Shown here piece by piece: positions 1 to 7,837 of a stretch of 64,000 nucleotides of DNA (positions are counted from its first letter, which is position 1; the number at the start of each line of letters is the position of its first letter). The translations under genes and the position numbers were made by a program. Below the pieces are notes generated by a model, which was not told the origin of the DNA, made no database searches, and was given only the letters and a program-made list of their open reading frames with translations. The DNA is from Amycolatopsis sp. FBCC-B4732 (lineage in GTDB: Bacteria > Actinomycetota > Actinomycetes > Mycobacteriales > Pseudonocardiaceae): the NCBI RefSeq assembly GCF_023008405.1, contig NZ_CP095376.1:2690001-2754000 (forward strand), read 5' to 3'.

Positions 1-710
1 CTCGGCGCCTCCGTCCGCGCTGATCCCGCCGGCGACGGTCAGCATCGGCCAGCCGTGCGCGGCCTGCCAGGCGACGACGGGCGCGGCGAGCACGACGGCG
101 ATCCCGATCCCGGCCGCGAGCCACCGGGTCCGGAACACCCGGCGCGGCCCGGCGACGGCCGCGCCGGCACCGAGCCCGGAGAGCAGGAGCAGCACCAGCC
201 ACTTGTTCGCCAGACCGAGCCCGGCGGCGGTGCCGACCGCGAGCCACCACCGGCCGTCGCCGGTGCGCAGCAGCTTCACGCCGGACAGCGCGATCAGCGA
301 CCACAGCAGCAGGTCCGCGGAGTTGGTGGCCAGCATGTGCGACACGACCAGGACGTACGACGACAACGCCGTGGCGAGCGCGGTGAACAGCTGGACCCCG
401 CGGCCGCCGCCGAACTCGCGGGCGAGGAGCGCGGCCACGACGACGGTCGCCACGCCCAGCAGGGTCGCGACCACCCGGAGACCGGTGGGCGTCTCGCCGA
501 ACAACGCGGTCGACGCGCGGGCGAGCCACGGCGTGATCGGCGGGTTGTCGACGTACCCCCAGTCCGGGCGGCGGCCCGCCGCGACGAAGTACAGCTCGTC
601 GCGGTGGAAGCCGTACCGGCCGGACAGCACGGTCAAGACGACCGCCTGGACGGCGACGACGATCCCACCGGCAGCGCGGCGAACCGCGGCAGCTCCCGAC
701 CGGCCCCCAT
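1..710 (-). CDS. GT39/PMT-type membrane glycosyltransferase, 5' part, apparent frameshift
   Basis: The reading frame runs off the left edge of the window. It encodes a hydrophobic protein with the GT39/ArnT-like signature HRDELYF...[15 protein letters not shown], including the acidic residue after a periplasmic His, followed by several membrane helices. Family members transfer a sugar from a polyprenyl-phosphate carrier on the outer face of the membrane. The ATG at 710 has a good ribosome site (AGGGGAGG), but its frame gives only about 15 family-like residues ([15 protein letters not shown]). It then leaves the conserved frame at a C run (plus strand 664-666) and stops soon after. The conserved frame has no usable start before the first helix. 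One extra base in that run would restore a normal N-terminus, so this is either a sequencing error or a fresh frameshift mutation. Confidence 0.65.
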
Positions 711-750
711 GGCAGCCTCCCCTCGGCGTGCCGGGATCGTACGCCGGAGA

Positions 751-2043
751 TCACGCGGCCGGGAGCGCTCCGACGTACTCGGCTCCGGCGTCCGCGACCA
801 GCTCGGTCAGGGTCTGCGCGCGGCGGATCGGCGTGAAGCGGACCCCGCCGTGCTCGGACACCGTGAAGCCGTGCACGGCCGGGCGGGGGAGCGTGTTGTA
901 GGCGTAGTGCGCGCCGAAGTAGTACGCGCCGGTGTCGTGGGCGACGACCAGGTCGCCGGGTTCGAGCAGCGGCAGCGGCCGTTCGCGCGCCAGGAGGTCG
1001 CCCGCGAAGCACAACGGCCCGGCGACGTCCTGCGGCACCCCGGGGCCGGTCTTGGGCGTGCCGTCGGGGTGGTGCGCGGTCAGCCGCAGCGGCCAGTGCT
1101 CCGGCTGGAGCACCGTGCGCGCCGCCACCTGCGCGCCGGCGTGCGTCACGGCGATGGGCCGCCCGCTCGCGACCTTCGTGTACTCGACGGCGCTGACCAG
1201 GAACCCGCTCTTCGCCAGCAGGGACCGGCCGAACTCGGTGACGAAGCCGTAGCGCCCGTCGGCGAGGGCCGGGACCCGCGCCAGCAGCGTCGAGACGTAA
1301 TCGGCGTAGGTCGGCCCCGGTTCGTCGGAGGTGAAGTTCACCGGCAGCCCGCCGCCGAGGTCGAGGCTGGTGACCTGCCGGAACCCGGCCCGGTCGTTGA
1401 TCTCTTCGGCCAGCGCGTGCACGGCGGCCACGCCCTCGGCCATCAGCTCGGGCGGGCAGCCCTGCGAGCCGACGTGGACGTGCAGCCGCGTCAGCCACGG
1501 GCGCGCGGCGAACGCCTCTTCGATGCGGGCCCGGTTCTCCCGCAGGGGGATGCCGAACTTCGACGTCGAGGTCGCGGTGCTGGTGTCGCCGATCCGGCCC
1601 GCGCCGACCTGCGGGTTGATCCGCAGGCCGAGGACAGAGCGCGGCCCGGTGCCGACCAGGGTGTCGAGCCGGGCCAGCTCCTGGAAGTTGTCCGCGTTGA
1701 CCGCGGTGCCTTCGGCGAGGGCGTGCGCGAGCTCGGCGGTGGTCTTGGCGGGGGAGTCGAGGACCAGCCGGCGGCCGCGGATCCCGGCGGCTTCGGCGAC
1801 CGCCGTCTCGCCGGGGCTCGCGACCTCGGCGTCGACCCCGAGGTCACCGAGGTAGCGCAGCAGTGGCGCGAGGCCGCACGCCTTGGCGGCGACCGTGTGC
1901 TGGACGCGGCCGAGGGGCGCGAAGGCCTTCGTCAGGTCTTCGACGGCTTCGCGGATCCCGGCGAGGTCGACGAACCCGGCCATCGGGTCGACGAGGCGGT
2001 GGCCGGCGGCGAGGGCGCGGAGCTTGCGTTCGGTGCGGTTCAC
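751..2043 (-). CDS. PLP-dependent group IV decarboxylase (DapDC/OrnDC-like)
   Basis: A 430-residue alanine-racemase-fold decarboxylase of the diaminopimelate/ornithine decarboxylase type. Visible features are the PLP lysine in TVAAKA (K54), HVGSQG (about 190-195), the phosphate-binding LDLGGG (about 228-232), EFGRSL where most LysA proteins have EPGR, GPLCFAGD with the active-site Cys at about 345, and DTGAYYFGAHYAYN near 370-383. It probably decarboxylates a basic amino acid or a D-amino-acid-like substrate. The EFGR change and lack of a lysine-operon context make true LysA uncertain. The start is the GTG at 2043; the frame stays open far upstream but loses family similarity. It is divergent from the LysR-type gene, whose product is a likely regulator. 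Confidence 0.8.
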   Translation of the reverse strand: MNRTERKLRALAAGHRLVDPMAGFVDLAGIREAVEDLTKAFAPLGRVQHTVAAKACGLAPLLRYLGDLGVDAEVASPGETAVAEAAGIRGRRLVLDSPAKTTAELAHALAEGTAVNADNFQELARLDTLVGTGPRSVLGLRINPQVGAGRIGDTSTATSTSKFGIPLRENRARIEEAFAARPWLTRLHVHVGSQGCPPELMAEGVAAVHALAEEINDRAGFRQVTSLDLGGGLPVNFTSDEPGPTYADYVSTLLARVPALADGRYGFVTEFGRSLLAKSGFLVSAVEYTKVASGRPIAVTHAGAQVAARTVLQPEHWPLRLTAHHPDGTPKTGPGVPQDVAGPLCFAGDLLARERPLPLLEPGDLVVAHDTGAYYFGAHYAYNTLPRPAVHGFTVSEHGGVRFTPIRRAQTLTELVADAGAEYVGALPAA

Positions 2044-2100
2044 GTTCCCAGGACAGCGCGACCGGGTGGTGCCGGTCCAAGACTTCGTCCGACTGGAGTC

Positions 2101-2118
2101 ATAGGCCCGTCCTATAGT
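2101..2118 (+). promoter_or_regulatory. LysR-type T-N11-A box overlapping a -10 element
   Basis: ATAGG-N5-CCTAT at 2101-2115 is a perfect dyad with T and A spaced by 11 nt (2102 and 2114), the classical LysR box. Its right arm overlaps TATAGT (2113-2118), which lies only 6 nt before the regulator ATG, so the LysR transcript may be leaderless. The site sits between the divergent decarboxylase and regulator genes. Confidence 0.6.
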
Positions 2119-2124
2119 GGCTGG

Positions 2125-3030
2125 ATGGACCTGCGCCGATGGCACTACTTCGCCGTGCTCGCCGAGGAGATGCACTTCACGCGGGCGGCGGCTCGGCTGT
2201 TCGTGTCGCAGCCGTCGCTGAGCCAGCAGATCCGCGCGTTCGAAGCGGAGCTGGGGGTGGCGCTGCTCGACCGGTCGGGCCCCCGCTTCGCGCTGACGGA
2301 GGCGGGCCGCGTCGCGGCGGCGGAGGCCCGCGACCTGCTCGACCGCCTGGACCGCGCCCGCGGCGTGATCACGGCGACCGGCCGCGGCGACACGGGCCGG
2401 CTGCGGATCGCCTACACGCGCTCGGCTCCGGGCCCCTTGGCGGGCGACCTGGTGGCGGCGTACCGCGCGCGGTACCCGGACGTCTCCCTGGCCCTGGAGA
2501 CGGGCTGGACGAGCCTGAACCTGGCCCGGCTGCTCGCGGGCGAGATCGACCTGGGGTTCGTGCGGCCCCCGGTGGACGCGCCGGGCATCGAGGTCACGGT
2601 GGTCGGCTCGGAGGAGGTGCTGATCGCCCTGCCGTCGGAGCACGCGCTGACCCGCCGCCGCGGCCGCCTGCGGCGGGAGTGGATCGCGGCGGAGCCGGTG
2701 GTGTTCTGGCCGCGCGGCAACGGCCCCGGCCAGTACGACGCGATCAGCGGCCAGGTCTGGCCGGGCGGCCTACCGCCGATCGTGCGCGAAGAACCGGAGG
2801 ACGAGCAGCTGATCCGCGCGGTCGCGGAGGGCGCGGGCATCGCGGCGGTCCCGGAACACCGGGCACGCGCGCTGAGGCGGCGAGGGGTGGTCCTGCGTCG
2901 GCTGACGGACCCGGCCCCCCGGATCGACCTGGGGCTCGCCCGGCGGGCGGGCGCGGTCCCGGCGGTGGTGCGGGAGTTCGTGGCGCTGGCCGGCGAGCCC
3001 GTCGCGGAAAGCCGTGGACGCCGTGGTTAG
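2125..3030 (+). CDS. LysR-family transcriptional regulator
   Basis: A 301-residue LysR protein. The N-terminal winged HTH (about 1-60) contains FTRAAARLFVSQPSLSQQIR, and the substrate-binding domain follows (about 90-295). Autorepression and control of the divergent PLP decarboxylase are expected from the shared intergenic dyad. The start ATG follows a TATAGT hexamer by 6 nt with no ribosome site, which fits leaderless translation. The frame is open far upstream, but that part is antisense to the decarboxylase gene and shows no family similarity. Confidence 0.9.
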   Translation: MDLRRWHYFAVLAEEMHFTRAAARLFVSQPSLSQQIRAFEAELGVALLDRSGPRFALTEAGRVAAAEARDLLDRLDRARGVITATGRGDTGRLRIAYTRSAPGPLAGDLVAAYRARYPDVSLALETGWTSLNLARLLAGEIDLGFVRPPVDAPGIEVTVVGSEEVLIALPSEHALTRRRGRLRREWIAAEPVVFWPRGNGPGQYDAISGQVWPGGLPPIVREEPEDEQLIRAVAEGAGIAAVPEHRARALRRRGVVLRRLTDPAPRIDLGLARRAGAVPAVVREFVALAGEPVAESRGRRG

Positions 3031-3040
3031 GGTGAGTCGC

Positions 3041-3475
3041 ATGGGGACGATCAGGCAGGTGCAGATCACTTTCGATTGCGCGGAACCCGAGCGCGTCGCG
3101 CGGTTCTGGTGCGAGGTGCTGGGCTACGTCGTCCCGCCGCCCCCGCCGGGCTTCGACAGCTGGGCCGACTTCGACCGCTCGCTCCCACCGGAGCGCCAGG
3201 GCGCGGCGTTCGCCTGCGCCGACCCGACCGGCGCGGGCCCGCGGCTGTTCTTCCAGCGCGTCCCGGAAGGCAAGGTCGTCAAGAACCGCGTCCACGTCGA
3301 CGTCCGAGCGGGCACGGGGCTGAAGGGCGCGGAGCGGCTGGCCGCCCTGGAGGCCGAGCGCGACCGGCTGATCGCGCTCGGCGCATCGCACTTCCAGACG
3401 CTGTACGCCGACGAGTACAACGAGTCGTGCATCGTGATGCAGGACGTCGAGGGCAACGAGTTCTGCCTGGACTGA
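3041..3475 (+). CDS. VOC/glyoxalase-like protein
   Basis: A 144-residue VOC-fold protein: an N-terminal VQITFDCAEPERVARFWCEVLGY and a C-terminal metal-site-like strand MQDVEGNEFCL are typical of glyoxalase/bleomycin-resistance proteins widespread in actinomycetes. The substrate is unknown. The start ATG at 3041 has AGGGTGAG upstream; the in-frame GTG at 3014 would overlap the LysR gene and lacks a ribosome site. Confidence 0.8.
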   Translation: MGTIRQVQITFDCAEPERVARFWCEVLGYVVPPPPPGFDSWADFDRSLPPERQGAAFACADPTGAGPRLFFQRVPEGKVVKNRVHVDVRAGTGLKGAERLAALEAERDRLIALGASHFQTLYADEYNESCIVMQDVEGNEFCLD

Positions 3476-3476
3476 G

Positions 3477-3945
3477 CGGCCGTCGACGACATCGGGACGG
3501 ACGCCATCCACCGGATCCGGCTCTCGTTGATCACGATTTTGTCGAACTCGACCTCCGTGGGGGAACCGTCCCCCTCGGCCGGCCGGCTGACCACGGGGTA
3601 GTCGAGTACCACGCCCCGGCGTCCCTCTCTGCCGGGCTCGTCGGTGAACGAGCCGAGCAGATCTCCCACCACCGACTCGTCCTCGAGTACGGCTTCGATG
3701 AAGATCGCCGGCCTGCCGTCATCCCCCGTCGGACCACCGGCCGGGGTGACCGGCAGGTCCACGTCGTAGTCGACGAGGGTGAACCAGTCGGAGCGGTGAC
3801 GATGCTCCCCCTGGCCTTCCGGCGATGGGAACCACCGCAACGCCACGCCCCAGGCGGCGGCGATCGCGACGATCATCGCCACACCCACGGTCACCAGCAC
3901 CTGAACGGGCTGCGCACGCAAGGCGACCGCTTGGTCGGCGATCAA
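3477..3945 (-). pseudogene. Possible decayed single-pass membrane protein gene
   Basis: From a TTG at 3945 the minus strand encodes one clear membrane helix (about residues 14-38, VQVLVTVGVAMIVAIAAAWG) and then an acidic, protein-like extracytoplasmic segment of about 110 residues. No stop follows until 3124, deep inside the opposite-strand VOC gene, and the sequence after about 3480 looks random, so the 3' end seems to have been lost. The TTG overlaps the stop of a 20-codon hydrophobic peptide frame (TTGA). Codon bias is weaker than in the neighbours. The stretch 3476-4305 otherwise holds only the doubtful small ORF listed next. Confidence 0.3.
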
Positions 3946-4006
3946 CCCAGGCTAGGGCCGATGACGAGCAGGAACAGCACGAACGGCAGTGGTGACGTCG
4001 GCACGG

Positions 4007-4237
4007 TCAGCGGTCCTGCCGAACCTGTGATTCGTCGCCGGGCTCATCCGAGGGCACCGGATCGGCTCCCCACCCCAGCCCGCGAAGTCCGGCTGCGCCA
4101 GGTCGGTCTGATCGCTCTCGTGCTCGGCCATCCGTCAATGGTGCCTCAAGGGCCGTACCGGCCCGGCGGTCATCGACGTCGATCAGCGCGCGGATATCCG
4201 CGGACGCACTCGGCAGCAACGCGCTTGGATCGATCAT
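4007..4237 (-). CDS. Small hypothetical protein, doubtful
   Basis: A 76-codon minus-strand frame from an ATG with GAAGG nearby. It is acidic, rich in D/R/A, and resembles no family I recognise. It lies in a locally less GC-biased patch between the coupled hydrolase/NDH-2 genes and the decayed membrane gene. It may be chance; nothing else is seen from 4238 to 4305. Confidence 0.2.
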   Translation of the reverse strand: MIDPSALLPSASADIRALIDVDDRRAGTALEAPLTDGRARERSDRPGAAGLRGLGWGADPVPSDEPGDESQVRQDR

Positions 4238-4305
4238 GCCTTCGGAGGAGATAGCGGTCTTGCCGAACCGGTTGAACAACTTTCGACGATGGTGCGGCGT
4301 CGGCC

Positions 4306-4854
4306 CTAGGCGTCGCCGAGGGCGTGGCGGACCGCCGTCACCACCTGCGGGTGGCCCAGCGGGAGCGGCGGCGGGATCCGGTCCTCCGCGGTATCGCTGC
4401 TCGACCCCACCACCCGCACGACCGTCCCGGCCTCCCGCAGCTTCGCGATGACGCCCTCGTGCTCGGACAGCCACGCTTCGTTCGCCGCCATCGCGTCGGC
4501 GGACGGGAGGAACGCGTCCGAGGCCGGGTCGACCAGGAGGAGCTGGGATGCCGCGCCCGGGTGGCGTTCCACCAGCTGGAGGGCCTCCGCCGCGAACGGG
4601 CCGCTCGCCACGACCGTGATGTCCGGGTCGGCCGGGCCCTGGTCGCCGAGGAGGTCGTCGGCTTCGGTGAGGGCGCCGCCGGCCGGGAGGCGGCACCAGA
4701 AGATCGCGCGCTGGTCCGACAGGGGCCGCCAGCTGCCCGGCAGCTCGTCGTGCCGCCCGGCACCCGCCGGGTCGAGGACGATCACCTTGGCGCCCGAAGG
4801 GTCGCCGGCGAGCACGACGGGCGGGCCTTCGGAACGCGAGAGTTCGGCGGGCAT
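4306..4854 (-). CDS. Alpha/beta-hydrolase-like small protein
   Basis: A 182-residue protein with alternating beta/alpha character: VVLAGDPSGAKVIVLDPAGAGRHDELPGSW, then DITVVASGPFAAEALQLVERHP and LLLVDPASDAF. This resembles a short alpha/beta hydrolase in which the nucleophile elbow is GPFAA rather than GxSxG, so it may not be catalytic. The ATG overlaps the NDH-2 stop (TGATG), with AAAGGA as ribosome site inside the upstream gene, so it is co-transcribed and translationally coupled. A role beside the quinone reductase is inference. Confidence 0.55.
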   Translation of the reverse strand: MPAELSRSEGPPVVLAGDPSGAKVIVLDPAGAGRHDELPGSWRPLSDQRAIFWCRLPAGGALTEADDLLGDQGPADPDITVVASGPFAAEALQLVERHPGAASQLLLVDPASDAFLPSADAMAANEAWLSEHEGVIAKLREAGTVVRVVGSSSDTAEDRIPPPLPLGHPQVVTAVRHALGDA

Positions 4855-6155
4855 CAGGAATCCTTTCCACGACGGGGGAGTTCCGGCGAGTCGGTGTCGA
4901 GCGGCACGGACCCCGACCGGACGAGTCCCAATTGGACGGTCTGGCGGCCGGTCAGCCGCTCCAGGAGCCAGTCGGCGGCCGTGCGCACGCGGTTCCCCGG
5001 CATCGCCATCAGGTGGTACGCGCGCGTCACGGCCTTCGCCGGGAGACCGGACAGGGGAATGTGCAGCGGGTTCGCCGCGGCCGCGCCGGCGCCGAGGTCG
5101 ACGACGAAGCCGAGGTCGTGGTGCCGGTAGGTGCCGGCGCGGCCGTAGCCGAGCGACGCCGCCACGTTGCGCCCGGCCAGCTTGCCCTGCCGTTCGGCGT
5201 GCTGCGCGGTCATCGCGGTGTACTCGCCGGGGCGGGTGAGGTCGGGGACGGCGGCCGCGTCGCCGCAGGCGAACACGTCGTCGCGGCCCGGGACGTTCAG
5301 CCGCTCGGTGACGACCAGCCTGCCCTTCGCCGTCTCGAGGCCGATTCCGGCCACCAGCGGGTCGGGCCGCACGCCGACGCACCACACGAGCGTTCGGGTG
5401 GGCACCGACTCCCCGTTCGTCAGCGTCACGCCCTTGGCGTCGGCGTTGTCCACCGACGTCTTCATCAGCACTTCGACGTCGCGGGCGCGCAGCACCTGGT
5501 CGGCGGTCCGCCCGAGCCGCCGGTCCAGCTCGGGCAGCACCCGCTCGGCGACGTCCAGCAGCAGCCAGCGGATCCGCTGCCCGGCGAGCTCGGGGTGGCG
5601 CGCGGCGAGCGCGGCGGTGAACGCGGGGCCCTGCGCGGCCACCTCGGTGCCGGTGTAGCCCGCGCCCACCACCACGAACGTGCAGCGCGCGTCGCGCTCG
5701 GCCGGGTCTTCCGCGGCCGCGGCGAGCTCGATCTGCCGCGTGATGTGGTCACGCAGGTACAGCGCTTCGGGCACCCCGCGGAAGCCGTGCGCGTATTCGG
5801 GGACGCCGGGGATCGGCAGGAGCTTGTTCACGCTGCCCGCGGCCAGCACCAGCCGGTCGTAGCGGATCCGGTGCTCGCCGTCCTCCGGGTCGGTGTAGGC
5901 GACCGTGCGGTCGTCGAAGTCGACGCCGGTCGCGGTCCCCAGCACCAGGCGCACCCCGGCCAGGGTCTCGGGGATCGACACCGCGACCCGCCGCGGGTCG
6001 AGGATCCCGGCGGCCACCTCGGGCAGCAGCGGCAGGTAGAGGAAGTAGTCCGTCGGGTTGAGCAAGACGACTTCGACGTCTTCGCCGGCTTCCTTCCGGA
6101 GGCTCTTCGCCGCGTTGTACCCGGCGAAACCGCCGCCGACGATCACGACACGCAT
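4854..6155 (-). CDS. Type II NADH:quinone oxidoreductase-like flavoprotein
   Basis: A 433-residue pyridine-nucleotide-disulphide-type oxidoreductase. It has an N-terminal FAD dinucleotide fold (VVIVGGGFAGYNAAKSL), a second NADH fold (VVVGAGYTGTEVA, about 165-177), the FAD-binding VFACGDAAAVPD near 300, and the NDH-2-like PTDYFLYLPLLPEVAAG. The family transfers electrons from NADH to membrane quinone without pumping protons. There is no disulphide-active CxxxxC. It is the first gene of a two-gene operon. The upstream SigF-type promoter suggests induction under stress or in stationary phase, when a non-pumping dehydrogenase helps redox balance. Confidence 0.85.
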   Translation of the reverse strand: MRVVIVGGGFAGYNAAKSLRKEAGEDVEVVLLNPTDYFLYLPLLPEVAAGILDPRRVAVSIPETLAGVRLVLGTATGVDFDDRTVAYTDPEDGEHRIRYDRLVLAAGSVNKLLPIPGVPEYAHGFRGVPEALYLRDHITRQIELAAAAEDPAERDARCTFVVVGAGYTGTEVAAQGPAFTAALAARHPELAGQRIRWLLLDVAERVLPELDRRLGRTADQVLRARDVEVLMKTSVDNADAKGVTLTNGESVPTRTLVWCVGVRPDPLVAGIGLETAKGRLVVTERLNVPGRDDVFACGDAAAVPDLTRPGEYTAMTAQHAERQGKLAGRNVAASLGYGRAGTYRHHDLGFVVDLGAGAAAANPLHIPLSGLPAKAVTRAYHLMAMPGNRVRTAADWLLERLTGRQTVQLGLVRSGSVPLDTDSPELPRRGKDS

Positions 6156-6193
6156 GGATCCCCTTTCTTCGCCCGGATTTCGTCCTTCGTCGA

Positions 6194-6218
6194 TTACCCG
6201 AGGCCGGAGCGGGGAAAC
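6194..6218 (-). promoter_or_regulatory. SigF-type promoter for the NDH-2 operon
   Basis: GTTT at 6218-6215, 15 nt spacer, GGGTAA at 6199-6194, about 39 nt upstream of the ATG. It fits GTTT-N15-17-GGGTA of mycobacterial SigF and GNNT-N14-16-GGGTA(C/T) of streptomycete SigB. Confidence 0.7.
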
Positions 6219-6226
6219 CCGCGGGG

Positions 6227-6254
6227 TTGACCTCCCGGCCCAGGGGCGTACGGT
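6227..6254 (+). promoter_or_regulatory. Possible housekeeping promoter for the STAS gene
   Basis: TTGACC (6227-6232), 16 nt, TACGGT (6249-6254), reading toward the STAS gene. The -35 is good and the -10 fair; no GGGTA element is present on this strand here. Confidence 0.35.
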
Positions 6255-6319
6255 CAGGGTGTTGGCTGTTGTTCAGACACGTGCTCCGGTCAGCGCCCCA
6301 AGCTGCGAAAGGGAGCGCC

Positions 6320-6688
6320 ATGCACGACATCTTCCGAACCGTTCACGAACCCGGCGGCTTGACCGCCACCATGACCGAGCGCCCGGGCGGGGTCCGCGTC
6401 GTCACCCTGGTGGGCGACATCGACGCCGCCACGGTGCACACCCTCGACGAAGCACTGGCCACCGGCGAGCGGGTCGTCGTCGACCTGACCCGCGTGGCGT
6501 TCCTCAGCTGCGCCGGCGTCCGTTCGCTGCTGCAGGCGAACGACCGCACCGACCTCGCCCTCGTCGTCGGCGGCCACGCCGTGACGCGTTCGCTGGAAGC
6601 GACCGGCGCCGACCTGGTGCTGAAGGTCCACCCCCGCGTGGGGGCCGCGCTCGTCGGCCTCACCCCCGAAGCCGGCCGGGAGGCGTGA
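6320..6688 (+). CDS. STAS-domain anti-anti-sigma-like protein
   Basis: A 122-residue STAS protein (VTLVGDIDAATVHTLDEAL, then VVVDLTRVAFLSCAGVRSLL). Family members bind anti-sigma kinases of the RsbW type and free the sigma factor, and are usually controlled by phosphorylation of a Ser just before the conserved Gly. Here that position is Ala in LSCAG (residues about 62-66), so control may be absent or redox-based (a Cys lies next to it). A target in the RsbW encoded at 13.6-14.1 kb is plausible but unproven. The ATG has GGGAGC upstream. Confidence 0.85.
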   Translation: MHDIFRTVHEPGGLTATMTERPGGVRVVTLVGDIDAATVHTLDEALATGERVVVDLTRVAFLSCAGVRSLLQANDRTDLALVVGGHAVTRSLEATGADLVLKVHPRVGAALVGLTPEAGREA

Positions 6689-6713
6689 CCGCCGGGCGGC
6701 CACCCCTCCCGCC

Positions 6714-6726
6714 GTCCACTGTGGAC
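6714..6726. repeat. GTCCACTGTGGAC copy 1
   Basis: A 13-nt near-palindrome in the convergent gap between the STAS gene and the DUF4235 gene; one of four identical copies in the window. Confidence 0.5.
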
Positions 6727-6740
6727 TCGGCCGGGACGGG

Positions 6741-7004
6741 TCAGTCGTCCGGCCATTCGCCGGTCGCCTTGCGGTAGCCGACGGCACCCGCTCGTTCGGT
6801 GGCCGCCTTGACGGCGGCGAAGATCGCGCCCTGCACCGCCGCCGCGATGATCACCTGCTGCCAGGTGTAGTCGCGGTCGGTGGCGTCGGGCGCGTCTTCT
6901 TCGCCAGCCACGCGCTTCCAGACCTGCTTGAACGCCTGGCCGGCGAGAACGCCGCCGAGCGCGCCGACCATCCAGCTCAGCGGCTTGTACAGCACCTTGT
7001 TCAC
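6741..7004 (-). CDS. DUF4235 small membrane protein
   Basis: An 87-residue protein matching the actinobacterial DUF4235 pattern: MNKVLYKPLSWMVGALGGVLAG, then FKQVWKRV, then a second hydrophobic stretch (VIIAAAVQGAIFAAVKAATERAG). Function unknown; the family is often found with the two types of small protein encoded just upstream here. The GTG at 7004 overlaps the DUF3618 stop (GTGA), so it is the last gene of a coupled three-gene operon driven by the SigF-type promoter at 7746-7770. Confidence 0.8.
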   Translation of the reverse strand: MNKVLYKPLSWMVGALGGVLAGQAFKQVWKRVAGEEDAPDATDRDYTWQQVIIAAAVQGAIFAAVKAATERAGAVGYRKATGEWPDD

Positions 7005-7309
7005 GAGTCGTTCCTCCGTCGCAGGATCAGGCGGATCACGATCACCAGGCCGAGCACGCCGGCGAACACCGGCACCGGGTTGGCGCGGACCGCGTCGGCG
7101 CCCCGGCGGAACTTGACGGCGGTCGGCGCGTTCGTCACGTCGGCGACCTTCGCGGTCGCCACGTCGAGCTTCTCGTCGACGTTTTCCTTGACCCGGCTCT
7201 TGACGTCGAGCTTGTGCCCGAGCGCTTCCAGCGTTTCGGTGAGCTCTTCCCGGGTGGTGTCCCGGTCGAGCCGCGCCTCTTCGGCGTTCTTCGGGAAGTC
7301 GCCGCTCAT
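7001..7309 (-). CDS. DUF3618 protein
   Basis: A 102-residue protein typical of DUF3618: an N-terminal charged helix EARLDRDTTREELTETLEALGHKLD, an amphipathic middle, then one C-terminal membrane helix (VPVFAGVLGLVIVIRLIL) and an RRR tail. It probably associates with the envelope; role unknown. The ATG overlaps the upstream stop (ATGA), and its own stop overlaps the DUF4235 start. Confidence 0.8.
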   Translation of the reverse strand: MSGDFPKNAEEARLDRDTTREELTETLEALGHKLDVKSRVKENVDEKLDVATAKVADVTNAPTAVKFRRGADAVRANPVPVFAGVLGLVIVIRLILRRRNDS

Positions 7310-7719
7310 GCCCGCACCCCCTGCTTCACGGTGTCCACGTCTTCGCGGACGCCGGTGATCGCTTCTTCGGGCACCGGCGGCACCGCCTGCGTCACTTCCT
7401 TCTTGCCCACCAGCGCGGCGATCCCGGCGATCACGAACAGCGCGACCGCGACGATCACCGCCGCGAGCCAGCCGGGCACGACCAGCGCGAGCGCCAGCAC
7501 CGCGGCCGCGACCAGCGTGCCGGCGCCGAACAACGCGAACAGGCCCGCCGCGCCGAACAACCCGGCGCCGACCCCCATTTTCTTGCCCTTGCGCTGCAGT
7601 TCGAAGACCGCGAGCCGCATTTCGTCCCGGACCAGCCGCTTGACCTCGTCGGTCAGGTCCGTCACCAGCTGACCGACGGAACGGTCGGCCGCCGGTTCCT
7701 TGTTCACTTCTTCGATCAC
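7306..7719 (-). CDS. Holin-superfamily (DUF1469-like) membrane protein
   Basis: A 137-residue protein with an N-terminal SVGQLVTDLTDEVKRLVRDE segment followed by two hydrophobic hairpin helices (about 50-105), as in the Phage_holin_3_6/DUF1469 proteins that actinomycetes encode with DUF3618. In this setting it is not a phage holin but probably an envelope-stress protein. The GTG at 7719 follows AAGGAGGT at good spacing. First gene of the three-gene operon. Confidence 0.8.
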   Translation of the reverse strand: MIEEVNKEPAADRSVGQLVTDLTDEVKRLVRDEMRLAVFELQRKGKKMGVGAGLFGAAGLFALFGAGTLVAAAVLALALVVPGWLAAVIVAVALFVIAGIAALVGKKEVTQAVPPVPEEAITGVREDVDTVKQGVRA

Positions 7720-7745
7720 GGAACACCTCCTTACCTGGCCGCCGT

Positions 7746-7770
7746 GTACCCGGCCCCGCGCCGGATCAAC
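7746..7770 (-). promoter_or_regulatory. SigF-type promoter for the holin-like/DUF3618/DUF4235 operon
   Basis: GTTG (7770-7767), 15 nt, GGGTAC (7751-7746), 26 nt before the GTG start. It lies back to back with the promoter of the SRPBCC gene. Confidence 0.65.
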
Positions 7771-7778
7771 CACGCCGG

Positions 7779-7803
7779 GTTTGGCCGCGCGAGCGCCGGG
7801 TAG
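7779..7803 (+). promoter_or_regulatory. SigF-type promoter for the SRPBCC gene
   Basis: GTTT (7779-7782), 15 nt, GGGTAG (7798-7803); the ATG follows 34 nt later with an AGGAGG ribosome site. Confidence 0.7.
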
Positions 7804-7837
7804 CCGATTCGTACCGGCCACCGACCAGGAGGAGTGC

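Noticed and set aside
751..2043. Assignment of the PLP decarboxylase as LysA
   Set aside because: EFGR replaces EPGR and no lysine or aspartate-pathway genes adjoin, so only the family was named.
7306..7719. Phage holin as evidence of a prophage
   Set aside because: No other phage genes; the gene is in a stress operon with DUF3618 and DUF4235 genes.
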